The position numbers and the translations under genes were made by a program. 64,000 bases of DNA from Flavobacteriales bacterium UBA6693 (GTDB lineage Bacteria > Bacteroidota > Bacteroidia > Flavobacteriales > Weeksellaceae): assembly GCA_002454815.1 (NCBI GenBank), contig DKJL01000010.1, positions 186,001 to 250,000 of the forward strand. The letters are read 5' to 3'. Within the stretch, counting starts at the first letter, position 1; each line of letters begins with the position of its first letter. Under the pieces are notes generated by a model, which did no database searches, was not told the DNA's origin, and worked only from the letters and a program-made list of their open reading frames with translations. Below are positions 1 through 9,244 of the stretch, piece by piece.

Positions 1-1126
1 CGGGCTGATTTACGCCGTGGATTTATTGGTTAAATTGCTGATTAATACGATTTTCAGAATTTTTTATGACAATGATCGTTACCCTGTTCTGAAATCTATT
101 TACACCGCAAAAATAACGACCTCAATTTCTCATATTCTGGCTCTTCTTTTCGGAAGCTTCGCGTTGTATTCAATATTTTACCGCCATCCGAAAAGCTTTG
201 TTTTCCTGGAGCGCACCATTAGTTTGGTTATCGTATTAGTGGTAGCGGGCATGCTTTATAGAGGGCTCAACGCTTTTCGAAATTACTTTATTCTAAAAAA
301 AGATTATTACAAAGTCATTGCCCTCAACGCCGTCTCGCAAACGGTGAAAATCTTCGGAATTTTTGTCTCGGCGGTCATTGCAATTTCGGTTGTTTTTGGC
401 ATCAGCGGATCCACTATTCTCGGAAGTCTGGGAGCCATCACCGCAGTATTGGTTTTGGTATTCCGCGATACCATTTTGGGTTTTGTCACGGGGCTTCACG
501 TAGCAACTTCCAAAAACCTGAAAGTAGGCGACTGGATCGGCATTCCCAAATATAATCTGGAAGGTAATATCGAAGATCTTAATTTGCTTACCACCAAAAT
601 CCGCAATTTCGACAAAACCATTTCTACCATTCCCACTTACGATTTACTGACCACAGAAATCCGGAACCTGCAGGTGATGTCCGAAAGCAATACGAGGCGC
701 ATCAAGCGTTCGATTATATTTAATATTAATTCGTTCAGGTTTCTTGAGGTGGAGAAAATTGAGGAATTATCCAATATCAATTTGCTCCGTGATTACCTCA
801 GCCAGAAAAAAATCGAAATGTCGCAGGAGCGGGAAACCATTCAAAACGCTGATTTTCTCATCAACGGCCGCCAGCTCACCAACATTGGTGTTTTCCGCGA
901 GTATGCTTTTAATTATTTAAAATCAAACCACCACGTCGATCAGGAAGGAGCAGTGATGGTTCGTCAGCTCGAAATTACACCCCAGGGCATGCCGCTGGAG
1001 ATCTATTGTTTCACCAACGATTCGGTCTGGGAAAAATATGAGGCCATCCAGGCGGATATTTTTGATCATTTGTTGGTGGCTTCGAAGGCGTTCGACCTTG
1101 AAATTGTACAGTTTAATAAATTTTAA
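1..1126 (+). CDS. MscS-family mechanosensitive channel, 5' end cut by window edge
   Basis: Pressure-gated channel of the inner membrane that releases solutes on osmotic downshock. The frame is open to the left edge, so the N-terminus is missing; the GTG at 17 is only the first possible start inside the window. Hydrophobic helices fill about the first 150 visible residues. They are followed by the MscS beta domain, recognisable in GDWIGIPKYNLEGNIEDLN and the following TTKIRNFDKTISTIPTYDL. The long C-terminal part (about 150 residues) and overall layout are closest to the E. coli YbdG/MscM type. pdxJ starts 3 bases after the stop, suggesting cotranscription. The family is clear; the physiological role is inferred. 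Confidence 0.85.
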   Translation, partial: GLIYAVDLLVKLLINTIFRIFYDNDRYPVLKSIYTAKITTSISHILALLFGSFALYSIFYRHPKSFVFLERTISLVIVLVVAGMLYRGLNAFRNYFILKKDYYKVIALNAVSQTVKIFGIFVSAVIAISVVFGISGSTILGSLGAITAVLVLVFRDTILGFVTGLHVATSKNLKVGDWIGIPKYNLEGNIEDLNLLTTKIRNFDKTISTIPTYDLLTTEIRNLQVMSESNTRRIKRSIIFNINSFRFLEVEKIEELSNINLLRDYLSQKKIEMSQERETIQNADFLINGRQLTNIGVFREYAFNYLKSNHHVDQEGAVMVRQLEITPQGMPLEIYCFTNDSVWEKYEAIQADIFDHLLVASKAFDLEIVQFNKF

Positions 1127-1129
1127 TTG

Positions 1130-1849
1130 ATGACAAAACTTAGTGTAAATATTAATAAAATCGCCACACTGCGCAATGCGCGCGGTGGGAGTTTACCGAG
1201 CGTTACCGACGCAGCCGTGAAGCTGGAAGAATTTGGTGCACAGGGAATTACAATTCATCCGCGACCCGATCAGCGCCACATTACGCGTCAGGATGTTTAC
1301 GATCTCAAGCCGCTGGTGAAAACAGAGTTTAATATTGAAGGAAATCCGCACCGCCCGTTTATTGACCTCGTTTTGGAAATCAAACCCGAGCAGGTAACTT
1401 TGGTTCCCGACGGTGAAGATGCCATTACGTCAAACGCCGGCTGGGACTGCGAAAAACACCAGGGTTTTCTGAAAAATGTAATTGCCGAATTTAAAAATGC
1501 CGGCATAAGAACTTCCATTTTCCTGGATCCCAATCCGCAGATGGTGCGTTATGCGGCAGAAACAGGTGCCGACCGTATCGAATTGTACACTGAAGCGTAT
1601 GCTGATCAATACGCCTCGGACCGCGAAAAAGCCCTAAAACCTTATTTGGAAACCGCACTGGAAGCACAAAAATACGGACTGGGCTTGAATGCCGGCCATG
1701 ACTTGAGTTTAGAGAATATTCAGTATTTCGCGCAAAATATTCCTAACTTGCTGGAGGTCTCCATCGGTCACGCTTTAATTTCTGAGGCTTTGTACATGGG
1801 ACTGGAAAATACAGTTCAGGCCTATCTGAAACGTCTTGCGGTTTGGTAG
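1130..1849 (+). CDS. pdxJ: Pyridoxine 5'-phosphate synthase PdxJ
   Basis: Condenses 3-amino-1-hydroxyacetone phosphate with 1-deoxyxylulose 5-phosphate to give pyridoxine 5'-phosphate, the ring-closing step of de novo vitamin B6 synthesis, in the cytosol. The 239-residue length is normal for PdxJ. Family signatures are visible: KLSVNINKIATLRNARGG at the N-terminus, GITIHPRPDQRHI, LVPDGEDAITSNAGWD, and GLNAGHDLSLENI near the C-terminus. I chose the ATG at 1130 rather than the TTG directly before it at 1127. It follows the MscS-type gene by 3 bases. Confidence 0.97.
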   Translation: MTKLSVNINKIATLRNARGGSLPSVTDAAVKLEEFGAQGITIHPRPDQRHITRQDVYDLKPLVKTEFNIEGNPHRPFIDLVLEIKPEQVTLVPDGEDAITSNAGWDCEKHQGFLKNVIAEFKNAGIRTSIFLDPNPQMVRYAAETGADRIELYTEAYADQYASDREKALKPYLETALEAQKYGLGLNAGHDLSLENIQYFAQNIPNLLEVSIGHALISEALYMGLENTVQAYLKRLAVW

Positions 1850-1885
1850 AACGTTTTTCGACTTTAATTTTTTCTAAGTAATTAA

Positions 1886-2662
1886 ATGGAAATTTTACAC
1901 TCAAAAATATACGGAGAAGCAGAGACGGGTACGCCGCTGCTGGTCTTCCATGGGCTTTTTGGTATGCTCGATAACTGGGGCAGTTTTGGTAAGGAAATGG
2001 GGGCGCTGTTTCCAACGCATCTCATCGATCTGCGTAACCACGGCAAAAGCTTTCATTCCGACGGGATGTCGCACGACGATCTGGCAGACGACATTCTGCA
2101 CTACATGGAATTTAATAATTTAAATAAAATTAATCTGCTCGGTCATTCGTTGGGAGGCAAGGCCGTCATGCAGTTTGCCATTAAATATCCCGAAAAAGTG
2201 GAAAAACTCATCGTGGTGGATATCACGCCGAAAGCCTATCCGCCGCATCATCAGGGGATTATTAAAGCGCTGCAGACGGTGGATTTCGACAGTGTTTCAT
2301 CAAGACAGGACGTGGAAGACGTTTTAGCGCAATACATTCCGGAAAAATCGGTGATTCAGTTTTTAACGAAAAGCCTTCACTGGACTCAGGATAAGAAACT
2401 CGCCTGGCGTTTTAATTTGAAAACCTTGGCTGAAAAATATACCGAATTCGTTTCGAACGCAATAAAGTTCGGCACTTTCGCTGGTGAAACCCTTTTTATC
2501 GCTGGCGCGAGGTCAAATTATATATTGCCGCAGGATAGTTTCCAGATTAAGCAGCAGTTTCCGAAGGCATCGGTGGTTACCATCGCCAACGCCGGACACT
2601 GGGTTCAAGCCGAAAATCCGACAGATTTCAACAAGGTAGTAAAAGAATTTTTGGCCGACTGA
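1886..2662 (+). CDS. Alpha/beta-fold hydrolase (YbfF-like esterase)
   Basis: Serine hydrolase of the alpha/beta superfamily, 258 residues, cytosolic. The oxyanion-hole region FHGLFGMLDNW, the nucleophile elbow GHSLGGKAVM with its serine near residue 89, and the C-terminal histidine in NAGHWVQAENP are all present, so the catalytic triad looks complete. The pattern FHGLFG plus DLRNHGKS is typical of YbfF-type short-chain acyl esterases. The true substrate cannot be told from sequence. It lies 36 bases after pdxJ, so it may share that transcript. Confidence 0.88.
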   Translation: MEILHSKIYGEAETGTPLLVFHGLFGMLDNWGSFGKEMGALFPTHLIDLRNHGKSFHSDGMSHDDLADDILHYMEFNNLNKINLLGHSLGGKAVMQFAIKYPEKVEKLIVVDITPKAYPPHHQGIIKALQTVDFDSVSSRQDVEDVLAQYIPEKSVIQFLTKSLHWTQDKKLAWRFNLKTLAEKYTEFVSNAIKFGTFAGETLFIAGARSNYILPQDSFQIKQQFPKASVVTIANAGHWVQAENPTDFNKVVKEFLAD

Positions 2663-2786
2663 TATCATTCAGCTGAAAAGCGCTGCGGTAGGTAGTTTCG
2701 TAACAATAACTGTTGTATTTTTACACACTACGCAAAATTCTCGCTCATCAACGGAGGGGACAGTGCGAACATTCAATATATTTCCT

Positions 2787-3797
2787 ATGGTTTTAGTTAC
2801 CGGCGCTACCGGAATTCTGGGCAGAGTAATCGTTTTAGATTTGCTAAAACAGGGGAAGACGGTGCGCGCTGCCAAACGACCCACCAGCGATTTGGAAGAA
2901 GTACGCCGCTCATTTCGTTTTTATACTGAGGACGCTGATATTTGGTTTAATCAAATTCTCTGGCAAAACGTCGATTTTGACGATTCCGACTCCATCGCTT
3001 CAGCGCTCGACCGTGTTACGGAGGTCTTTCACTGTGCAGGCAAAGTGAGTTTTCATCCCGACGACCGCCGCGCCATGTACGATACCAACATCCGGGGAAC
3101 CAGAAATTTACTGTATGCCTGCGAACACACCGACGTGACGAAATTCTGCTTTATCAGTTCCACCGCAGTCTTGGACGGCGTCGACGAACAAGGTGAGGTC
3201 ACAGAGGACTCAAACTATAATCCAAAAGTTAATCATTCGCCTTACGCAAGATCCAAACATTTTTCTGAAATGGAAGTTTGGCGCGCGTCCGCAGAAGGCC
3301 TGAACACGGTGATTCTAAATCCAGGCGTAATTATCGGAAGCGGCAACTGGCAGGCGAGCAGTGGAGTGCTTTTTAGTTCACTGGCCAAATATCCCTATGC
3401 GATGAGCGGAAGCACTTCTTACGCTGACGTACGCGATGTGGCGAAAATCGCGATCAAGCTGATGGATCAAAATGTTTTCGGAGAGCGTTATATCGTCGTC
3501 TCGAGTACAGAGCCATTGCTGAATGTCGCTAATCACGTTCGCGAAAAACTGAAACTTTCACCGGCACGCCTGTTGCCCAATGCTGCACTAAAATTGGGTT
3601 ACGGAGCCAATCTCCTGTTCGGCTGGCTGTTTCCGCAACTTCGCATGCTGAACAAGGTAAACATGGAAACGGTCACGGCGCATCACGTCGTATCGAACGC
3701 CAAAATCCGGAAAGAGTTGAATTACGAGTTTATTCCGGTTTACGAGAGTCTTGATTTTCATCTTAATAATTATATTTCTGATCACAACCTTTTATGA
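2787..3797 (+). CDS. NAD-dependent epimerase/dehydratase family protein
   Basis: Extended short-chain dehydrogenase/reductase with an N-terminal Rossmann fold: VTGATGILGR binds the nucleotide and the YxxxK pair appears as YARSK. I set the start at the ATG at 2787, which puts the beta strand MVLVTGATG at the N-terminus; a GTG 24 bases upstream would add eight unlikely residues. The family acts on nucleotide sugars, dihydroflavonols or 3-beta-hydroxysteroid-like substrates; which one applies here is unknown. Its stop overlaps the start of the acyl-CoA ligase by 4 bases (ATGA), so the two are translationally coupled and may act on related lipid substrates. Confidence 0.85.
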   Translation: MVLVTGATGILGRVIVLDLLKQGKTVRAAKRPTSDLEEVRRSFRFYTEDADIWFNQILWQNVDFDDSDSIASALDRVTEVFHCAGKVSFHPDDRRAMYDTNIRGTRNLLYACEHTDVTKFCFISSTAVLDGVDEQGEVTEDSNYNPKVNHSPYARSKHFSEMEVWRASAEGLNTVILNPGVIIGSGNWQASSGVLFSSLAKYPYAMSGSTSYADVRDVAKIAIKLMDQNVFGERYIVVSSTEPLLNVANHVREKLKLSPARLLPNAALKLGYGANLLFGWLFPQLRMLNKVNMETVTAHHVVSNAKIRKELNYEFIPVYESLDFHLNNYISDHNLL

Positions 3798-5557
3798 ATA
3801 TTGCAGAATTTTTAAATACAAATACGGAGAAATATCCGCGAAAATCAGCGATTGGTTTTAAGAAAAAAGAAAAATGGACGGAGATTAACTGGACGGCTTT
3901 CCGCCGGTTGGTTTTTAAAACTGCCAATGCCCTGCGCTCGGCTGGTGTTGCCGCTGGCGACCGCGTGGCGATTTATTCCGACAATTCCGCAGAATGGATT
4001 GTCTTCGATCTTGCAACGCTTTCTTTAGGTGCGGTGACGGTTCCTATTTATTCGACCAATAACCTTGACCAGGCTTCTTATATTTTGAACGAGGCGGAAT
4101 GTAAAATAATTCTCGTTGGAAACCAGGACCAATACGATGCTGCAGCTTCCATCTTGCACAGCGAGCAGATTTTGAAGAAAATAGTAGCCGCCAAAAAATC
4201 AATCTGGATCAAAAAAGAACACAGCCAATACCTCGAGGATTTCATTAAAGATGCCGAAGAAACTTTCGATATTGTTCCGGTCGCGGACGACGATCTCGCT
4301 ACTTTAATCTACACATCCGGCACCACAGGCGTACCAAAGGGCGTAATGTTGACGCATGACAACTTCCGCAAAAGTGTTGAGGCGCACTTCGACTTTTTTA
4401 AGTTTAAAAATTTCGAGGACGAAACTTCGCTTGCCTTTCTGCCACTCACGCACGTCTTCGAACGAAGCTGGTCGCTTCTGGCACTTTCGGGCGGCGCAAA
4501 AGTGTACTTCCTGGAAAACACCAAACTCATTGCCAGCGCATTAACGGAAATTCGTCCTACGATGATGTGCGCGGTGCCGAGGTTTTATCAGAAAATTTTT
4601 GCCGGTGTCAACGAGATGGCAGCCAACAGCAGCAGCGTAAAAAAGAAAATTTTTAACTGGGCTTTAAAAATCGGTACTGAAGCAGCGGAGTTGCGCCGAC
4701 TTAATGGACCCATACCGACGACACTACAACTTAAAAATACGGTGGCAGACTTTCTGGTTTTTAATAAAATCAAAGAAAAAATGGGCGGACGCCTGTGGTT
4801 CATGCCTTGTGGTGGCGCTTCCATCACGGGCGATGTTACGCAGTTCTTTGAAGCCTTGGGCATTCATATTACGGTAGGCTACGGTCTTACGGAAACAACT
4901 GCTACGCTTACTGCTTTTCCTTTTCATCATTTTGTGCACGGTTCGGCGGGCATTCCATTTGGTGATACTCAAATAAAAATTGGTGAAAATCAGGAGATTC
5001 TTGCAAAAGGAAGCGGTATTATGAAAGGGTATTATAAAAAGCCGGCGGAGACTGCGGAAGTATTTACCGACGATGGCTGGTTTAGAACAGGAGATACCGG
5101 CAGACTCGATGAGCACGGCAATCTCTTCATCACGGACCGTATCAAAGATTTAATGAAAACTTCTAACGGAAAGTATGTAACGCCACAACCCATTGAAAAT
5201 CAGTTATCCAATAATAATTTTATCAGCCAGGCAATGATCGTGGCGGAAGGCAGACCTTACGTTACTGCACTGATCATTCCGAATTTTGAAGCTCTGGAAC
5301 CACAGTTGGCGAAACTGAATGTGAAGTTTACAACGTGGGCAGAGGTGGTGAAACTGGAAAAAGTAAAAGATTTCTACCGGGAGAAAATTGAAGAACTGCA
5401 GCAGAATATCGCGGGATTTGAGAAAGTGAAGAAATTTGTCCTGATGGGGGCAGAATTTGAAATCAACAGCGGCGAGATAACGCCAACCCTGAAGGTGAAA
5501 AGAAATGTCGTTCTGAAGAAATACAGTGATGCCGTCGAAAGTATGTACAACGGCTAA
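3794..5557 (+). CDS. Long-chain acyl-CoA synthetase (AMP-binding)
   Basis: Activates fatty acids to acyl-CoA through an acyl-adenylate. Adenylate-forming motifs are in order: the phosphate loop TLIYTSGTTGVPKGVMLTH (about residues 171-189), GYGLTETTATL, and GWFRTGDTGRLDEHGNLFITDR-like hinge region (positions about 5075-5140). The 587-residue length and the N-terminal part match bacterial long-chain FadD/FACS-like enzymes rather than acetyl-CoA synthetase. It starts inside the stop of the upstream epimerase and is followed after 14 bases by mvaD, so one operon is likely. Chain-length preference cannot be read. Confidence 0.93.
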   Translation: MNIAEFLNTNTEKYPRKSAIGFKKKEKWTEINWTAFRRLVFKTANALRSAGVAAGDRVAIYSDNSAEWIVFDLATLSLGAVTVPIYSTNNLDQASYILNEAECKIILVGNQDQYDAAASILHSEQILKKIVAAKKSIWIKKEHSQYLEDFIKDAEETFDIVPVADDDLATLIYTSGTTGVPKGVMLTHDNFRKSVEAHFDFFKFKNFEDETSLAFLPLTHVFERSWSLLALSGGAKVYFLENTKLIASALTEIRPTMMCAVPRFYQKIFAGVNEMAANSSSVKKKIFNWALKIGTEAAELRRLNGPIPTTLQLKNTVADFLVFNKIKEKMGGRLWFMPCGGASITGDVTQFFEALGIHITVGYGLTETTATLTAFPFHHFVHGSAGIPFGDTQIKIGENQEILAKGSGIMKGYYKKPAETAEVFTDDGWFRTGDTGRLDEHGNLFITDRIKDLMKTSNGKYVTPQPIENQLSNNNFISQAMIVAEGRPYVTALIIPNFEALEPQLAKLNVKFTTWAEVVKLEKVKDFYREKIEELQQNIAGFEKVKKFVLMGAEFEINSGEITPTLKVKRNVVLKKYSDAVESMYNG

Positions 5558-5571
5558 AAATCAACTATAAA

Positions 5572-6648
5572 ATGAATACAGATCAGTACACAAACATAAA
5601 TGACTTTTTGGGCGAAGAATATTTTACAATGAAAGATGCAACAGTCAGCGCGAGTTGCCCTTCTAATATTGCTCTAATCAAATATTGGGGGAAATATGAA
5701 CCGCAATTGCCCGCTAATCCAAGCATCAGTTATACATTAAATGAATCCCGTACCAATACCGAAATGAAGTTCGTGAGCGGAAATCAATTCTCGGTGCAGA
5801 CTTTTCTTTCCGGAAAAGAGGAGCCCGGTTTTTCAAAAAAAATAGAAAAGTATTTTACGAGTATTGCGCAATATCTGCCTTGGATACTGAAAGGAAGTTA
5901 TATCATCACTACGGAAAACACATTTCCGCACAGTTCGGGAATTGCAAGTTCGGCCTCGGGTTTTGGCGCGATTGCCAAATGTCTGATGGAGCTGGACGGT
6001 TTATTTAGTGGCAAAGACTGCAATATTCCGGTAAACCGAAAAGCCAGTTTTCTCGCGCGGCTCGGCAGTGGCAGCGCCTGTCGCAGTCTGTACGACGGAC
6101 TTGTAGTTTGGGGCAATACGCGGGAAGTTGGCGGAAGTTCCGATTTGTTTGCCGTACCGTACCCGACCTCGGAAGTGCACGAAGTTTTTCGCAGTTTTAA
6201 TGACTGGATTTTACTGATTCATGAAGGTGCAAAATCCGTAAGTTCCACCGTCGGCCATGGACTGATGAACAGCAATCCTTACGCGGAACGGCGGTTTCGG
6301 GAAGCGCATGAAAATTTTGAGCAATTAAAATCAATCCTAAAAAGCGGCGACATGCCGGCTTTCATCCGTTTGGTTGAACATGAAGCGTTAACCTTGCACG
6401 CGATGATGATGGTGAGTGAACCTGCTTTTATTCTGATGAAAAGCGGTACGCTGGAAGTGATCAATAAAATCTGGGACTTCCGAAAAGAGACGGATCTGCC
6501 TCTATTTTTCACACTGGATGCCGGCGCCAATGTGCACCTACTTTTCCCTGCCACACTTCAGGAAGACAAAATCAAAGAATTTATCGTGAAGGAATTGGTG
6601 CCACACACCCAGAACGGCGGCGTGGTAAAAGATGTGATGAAGTTTTAA
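5572..6648 (+). CDS. mvaD: Diphosphomevalonate decarboxylase
   Basis: ATP-dependent decarboxylation of mevalonate 5-diphosphate to isopentenyl diphosphate, last step of the classical mevalonate pathway, as used by flavobacteria. The GHMP-kinase-type fold is visible: SCPSNIALIKYWGKYE at the N-terminus, the phosphate loop PHSSGIASSASGFGA, and GSGSACRSLYDG. A Lys/Tyr-Trp signature (IKYWGK) is diagnostic of this decarboxylase against the other GHMP kinases. The start at 5572 gives 358 residues; an internal ATG at 5629 would remove a short non-conserved leader and is a fair alternative. It converges on the minus-strand gene 6 bases further on. Confidence 0.95.
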   Translation: MNTDQYTNINDFLGEEYFTMKDATVSASCPSNIALIKYWGKYEPQLPANPSISYTLNESRTNTEMKFVSGNQFSVQTFLSGKEEPGFSKKIEKYFTSIAQYLPWILKGSYIITTENTFPHSSGIASSASGFGAIAKCLMELDGLFSGKDCNIPVNRKASFLARLGSGSACRSLYDGLVVWGNTREVGGSSDLFAVPYPTSEVHEVFRSFNDWILLIHEGAKSVSSTVGHGLMNSNPYAERRFREAHENFEQLKSILKSGDMPAFIRLVEHEALTLHAMMMVSEPAFILMKSGTLEVINKIWDFRKETDLPLFFTLDAGANVHLLFPATLQEDKIKEFIVKELVPHTQNGGVVKDVMKF

Positions 6649-6654
6649 GAAAAA

Positions 6655-6849
6655 TTATTTCTTTACCGCAAGACGGCTCATATTGTGCATCACGCCGATG
6701 ATGATGATGCCCAGTACCGCGGCGGCGGCGGAAAGGATGAACTTACTGTTTTCTTCGTGCCAAATGCCGAGATTCCATTCCATCATATAGAGATTGAATC
6801 CTATGAAGATTACGAATAAAGCGAGGAATATTTTATAAAAGAGTTGCAT
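6655..6849 (-). CDS. Small two-helix membrane protein, unknown function
   Basis: A 64-residue protein with two predicted transmembrane helices (about residues 5-23 and 37-58) separated by a short loop containing EWNLGIWHEENSK, and a basic C-terminus (RLAVKK). I do not recognise a family. It starts 9 bases after marC on the same strand and is probably cotranscribed with it. Its stop lies 6 bases from that of mvaD; the A/T-rich sequence across both stops (6647-6663) can fold as a weak hairpin. Confidence 0.6.
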   Translation of the reverse strand: MQLFYKIFLALFVIFIGFNLYMMEWNLGIWHEENSKFILSAAAAVLGIIIIGVMHNMSRLAVKK

Positions 6850-6858
6850 TTTCTTTGA

Positions 6859-7455
6859 TTAAAATTTAACGTAAGTTGCAAAAAGCTGTGCAAAATTAGC
6901 GGTAAACAGCTTGATGGAGATGGCGAGCAAAATGATGCCGAATACTTTCTGCAAAACCTGCAGTGTTCCGTCACCCAGTTTATTCTCCAGCCAATTGGCC
7001 GATTTAAGCACCAAATATACGAAAATAGTGTTGACGATAATTCCCGCGATGATGTTAATATCATGATATTCGGCACGTAGTGAAAGTGTCGTAGTCAGCG
7101 TTCCGGCGCCGGCGATCAGCGGAAAGGCGATCGGTACAATAGAAGCCGATTTGGATTCCGCATTTTTCTGAATTTCGATTCCCAGGATCATTTCAATCGC
7201 AATTATAAAAATCACAAAAGCACCGGCAATGGCAAAGGAATTCACATCGACACCGATCAGTTTCAGGATATTGTTTCCGATAAAGAGAAAAGCGATCATC
7301 AGCACGCCGGCTACAATGGAGGCGCGCTCGGCTTCGATGCGTCCGAATTTTTTCTTTAAACCCACAATGATCGGCACGGATCCCATAATGTCAATAACAG
7401 CAAAGAGAATCATCGTCGCGGTGAGCGTTTCCTTGAGAGAGAAAAATTCGAACAT
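6859..7455 (-). CDS. MarC-family integral membrane protein
   Basis: Six-helix inner-membrane protein of the MarC/YhgN family (198 residues, normal length). The N-terminal FAVIDIMGSVPIIVGLKKKF and the mid-protein IVPIAFPLIAGAGTLTTTLS are the conserved core of the family. Transport function has been proposed for the family but its substrate is not settled. A TAnnTTTG promoter box lies 21 bases upstream of the start. It is on the same strand as the Bat cluster but behind its own promoter. Confidence 0.9.
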   Translation of the reverse strand: MFEFFSLKETLTATMILFAVIDIMGSVPIIVGLKKKFGRIEAERASIVAGVLMIAFLFIGNNILKLIGVDVNSFAIAGAFVIFIIAIEMILGIEIQKNAESKSASIVPIAFPLIAGAGTLTTTLSLRAEYHDINIIAGIIVNTIFVYLVLKSANWLENKLGDGTLQVLQKVFGIILLAISIKLFTANFAQLFATYVKF

Positions 7456-7476
7456 TATCAGTTTTTATTAATTTCG

Positions 7477-7509
7477 CAAAAATATGAAATTTAAATCATT
7501 ATTTAGCAA
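7477..7509 (-). promoter_or_regulatory. Bacteroidota-type promoter of marC
   Basis: On the minus strand TATTTTTG (7484 to 7477) matches the -7 consensus TAnnTTTG, and TTG (7509 to 7507) lies 22 bases upstream as a -33 element. The start codon of marC follows 21 bases later. The promoter overlaps the very end of batD, so marC can be transcribed apart from the Bat genes. Confidence 0.55.
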
Positions 7510-9244
7510 TATCGGAGTACGTCTTTTTGATAAGTTCGAATAATTCGTCCATATCAGCGCCAGTGTGTACAGGCGAGAACTTTTCGATTTGAATTCGCTC
7601 AGCAAGATTCCGGTATTGTTCGCTAAATGACGCACCTTTTTCGCGCTCCAGTTTCCGACGGAACTCTGACTCATTTACAACCTCATAATTTTTTAAAGCG
7701 TGATTGTGAAGTTCATCATAAACCGTAAAGAACTGTGAGAAATCGCTCGTGTCTTTTAGTTTACTGAGATAATCAATGGTATCGTCAAAATGATTTACGA
7801 GCTGTGTTCTGAGCAGTTGCTCGGTTTCAGCGATAGTTACAATCGGTGCATCCGAGTTTGCACGCTGCACTTGAGGGCGAAGTTTCCGGCGCTCGTTCTG
7901 TCTTCTTACGAAAAGAAAAAGCAAAACGGCCGAACTCAAAAAAGCCAGGTTACCGAAAACGACCTTCCAGTTGATTCGCTCTTTATCTTTAATTTTTAAA
8001 TGTTGCGTTTGCAGCACCGGCGTGTTCACGGTTTCCAGAACATTATTGGTGTACTCGTTTACTTTTTCGATGGTGGATTTCGCATCAGCGATCTGCGCCG
8101 GAGTCTGAACTTCGAGCTGCAGACTTGAAGCCCCAAGATCGGTATAGGAACGCCTGGCAGGGTCGAAGAAGGAGAAATTCTCAAATTCTACCGTGATTTG
8201 GCCTGGCTGTTTTGGTATAATGATGTAATCGGCAATGAGTGAACCTGTGGTGCCGTTTCTGCCGGCTTTGGTGTGCGATGTTATTTTCGGTGCGTAGAAA
8301 ATATACTGCGGTGATTTTTGCAGGGCAGGAAGATCAAAGTTGTTGAGATTTCCAGTGCCGCTTATTTTCAGCGTTACGTGAATAGGTTGGTCGACTTCTG
8401 CGGCTTTTTGCTGATGATCGCTTGTAAGTTCCGCGGAAAAATGTCCGACGGCATTTTTGTAATGTTGAGGCATACCGGTCGGCAACTTCTTAACATGCAG
8501 TTTTGTGGCGTTGGACGCAAGCGTCGAAGTGTCATCGCGATATTCCAGCTGAGCAGAAAAGGGTGCAATGTCCACGGTACCGGCGGCCGTTGGTGTGATG
8601 GTATAAACGCCGATTACCTGGGATCCGACACCGCCTTCCGATTCGATTTCAGATTTTTTGGTCGAAACCGCTGCGATCTTAGCGTTTTTTTGTGAGGCCA
8701 AATGAATTGGGCCCAGTTTTCGGAAGTTATTGTAGTTCCGGCTGTAGGCGCGCAGTATCGCGACCGTGGGTTCGTTTTGGTAAACTTCTCTTTTCTCCAA
8801 TTCTAAGTTTAAATACAAATCATTACGTTCGGTACTTTCTACTGCAGCGGTTTTCTCGCTGTCTCGAACGATGATGTCGAAAGGCTCGGTTTTATAAATT
8901 TTCCCATTGACCGTCACCAGGACGGATCCGAATTTGATTTTACCCGCTTGCTTCGGGCTCAGCACATATTGATAGACCAACTGATTGATTGCCGCGCCGC
9001 GCCGGGAATCCAACACAATGGTATTACGTTCAGAAGCGCTGCCGATGATGTCGAACTTGGAGGTATCGGGCATGCGCAACGGGGTTTCCTGCTCCATATT
9101 TTCACCGCTTATTTCCAACAAGATGGTCAGGCTGAAGCGCTGATTAACGCGCTGCTCTTTCACTTCAGAAATGGCAAGCGTTACCTGGCCATATGCGAAT
9201 ACAACACTTAGAAAAAATAATATGAAAGAAGTTTTGTGATGCAT
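7499..9244 (-). CDS. batD: BatD, oxygen-tolerance protein
   Basis: Last gene of the Bat aerotolerance operon. Signal peptide at the N-terminus (MHHKTSFILFFLSVVFAYGQ), several immunoglobulin-like beta domains over about residues 25-400, one membrane helix near residue 430 (VVFGNLAFLSSAVLLFLFV) and a charged cytoplasmic tail. This is the BatD layout. Proposed role is as a periplasmic part of a MoxR/VWA complex protecting envelope proteins; the mechanism is not established. Start: ATG at 9244, which overlaps the batC stop by one base (TAATG); a TTG two codons upstream is less likely. Confidence 0.9.
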   Translation of the reverse strand: MHHKTSFILFFLSVVFAYGQVTLAISEVKEQRVNQRFSLTILLEISGENMEQETPLRMPDTSKFDIIGSASERNTIVLDSRRGAAINQLVYQYVLSPKQAGKIKFGSVLVTVNGKIYKTEPFDIIVRDSEKTAAVESTERNDLYLNLELEKREVYQNEPTVAILRAYSRNYNNFRKLGPIHLASQKNAKIAAVSTKKSEIESEGGVGSQVIGVYTITPTAAGTVDIAPFSAQLEYRDDTSTLASNATKLHVKKLPTGMPQHYKNAVGHFSAELTSDHQQKAAEVDQPIHVTLKISGTGNLNNFDLPALQKSPQYIFYAPKITSHTKAGRNGTTGSLIADYIIIPKQPGQITVEFENFSFFDPARRSYTDLGASSLQLEVQTPAQIADAKSTIEKVNEYTNNVLETVNTPVLQTQHLKIKDKERINWKVVFGNLAFLSSAVLLFLFVRRQNERRKLRPQVQRANSDAPIVTIAETEQLLRTQLVNHFDDTIDYLSKLKDTSDFSQFFTVYDELHNHALKNYEVVNESEFRRKLEREKGASFSEQYRNLAERIQIEKFSPVHTGADMDELFELIKKTYSDIAK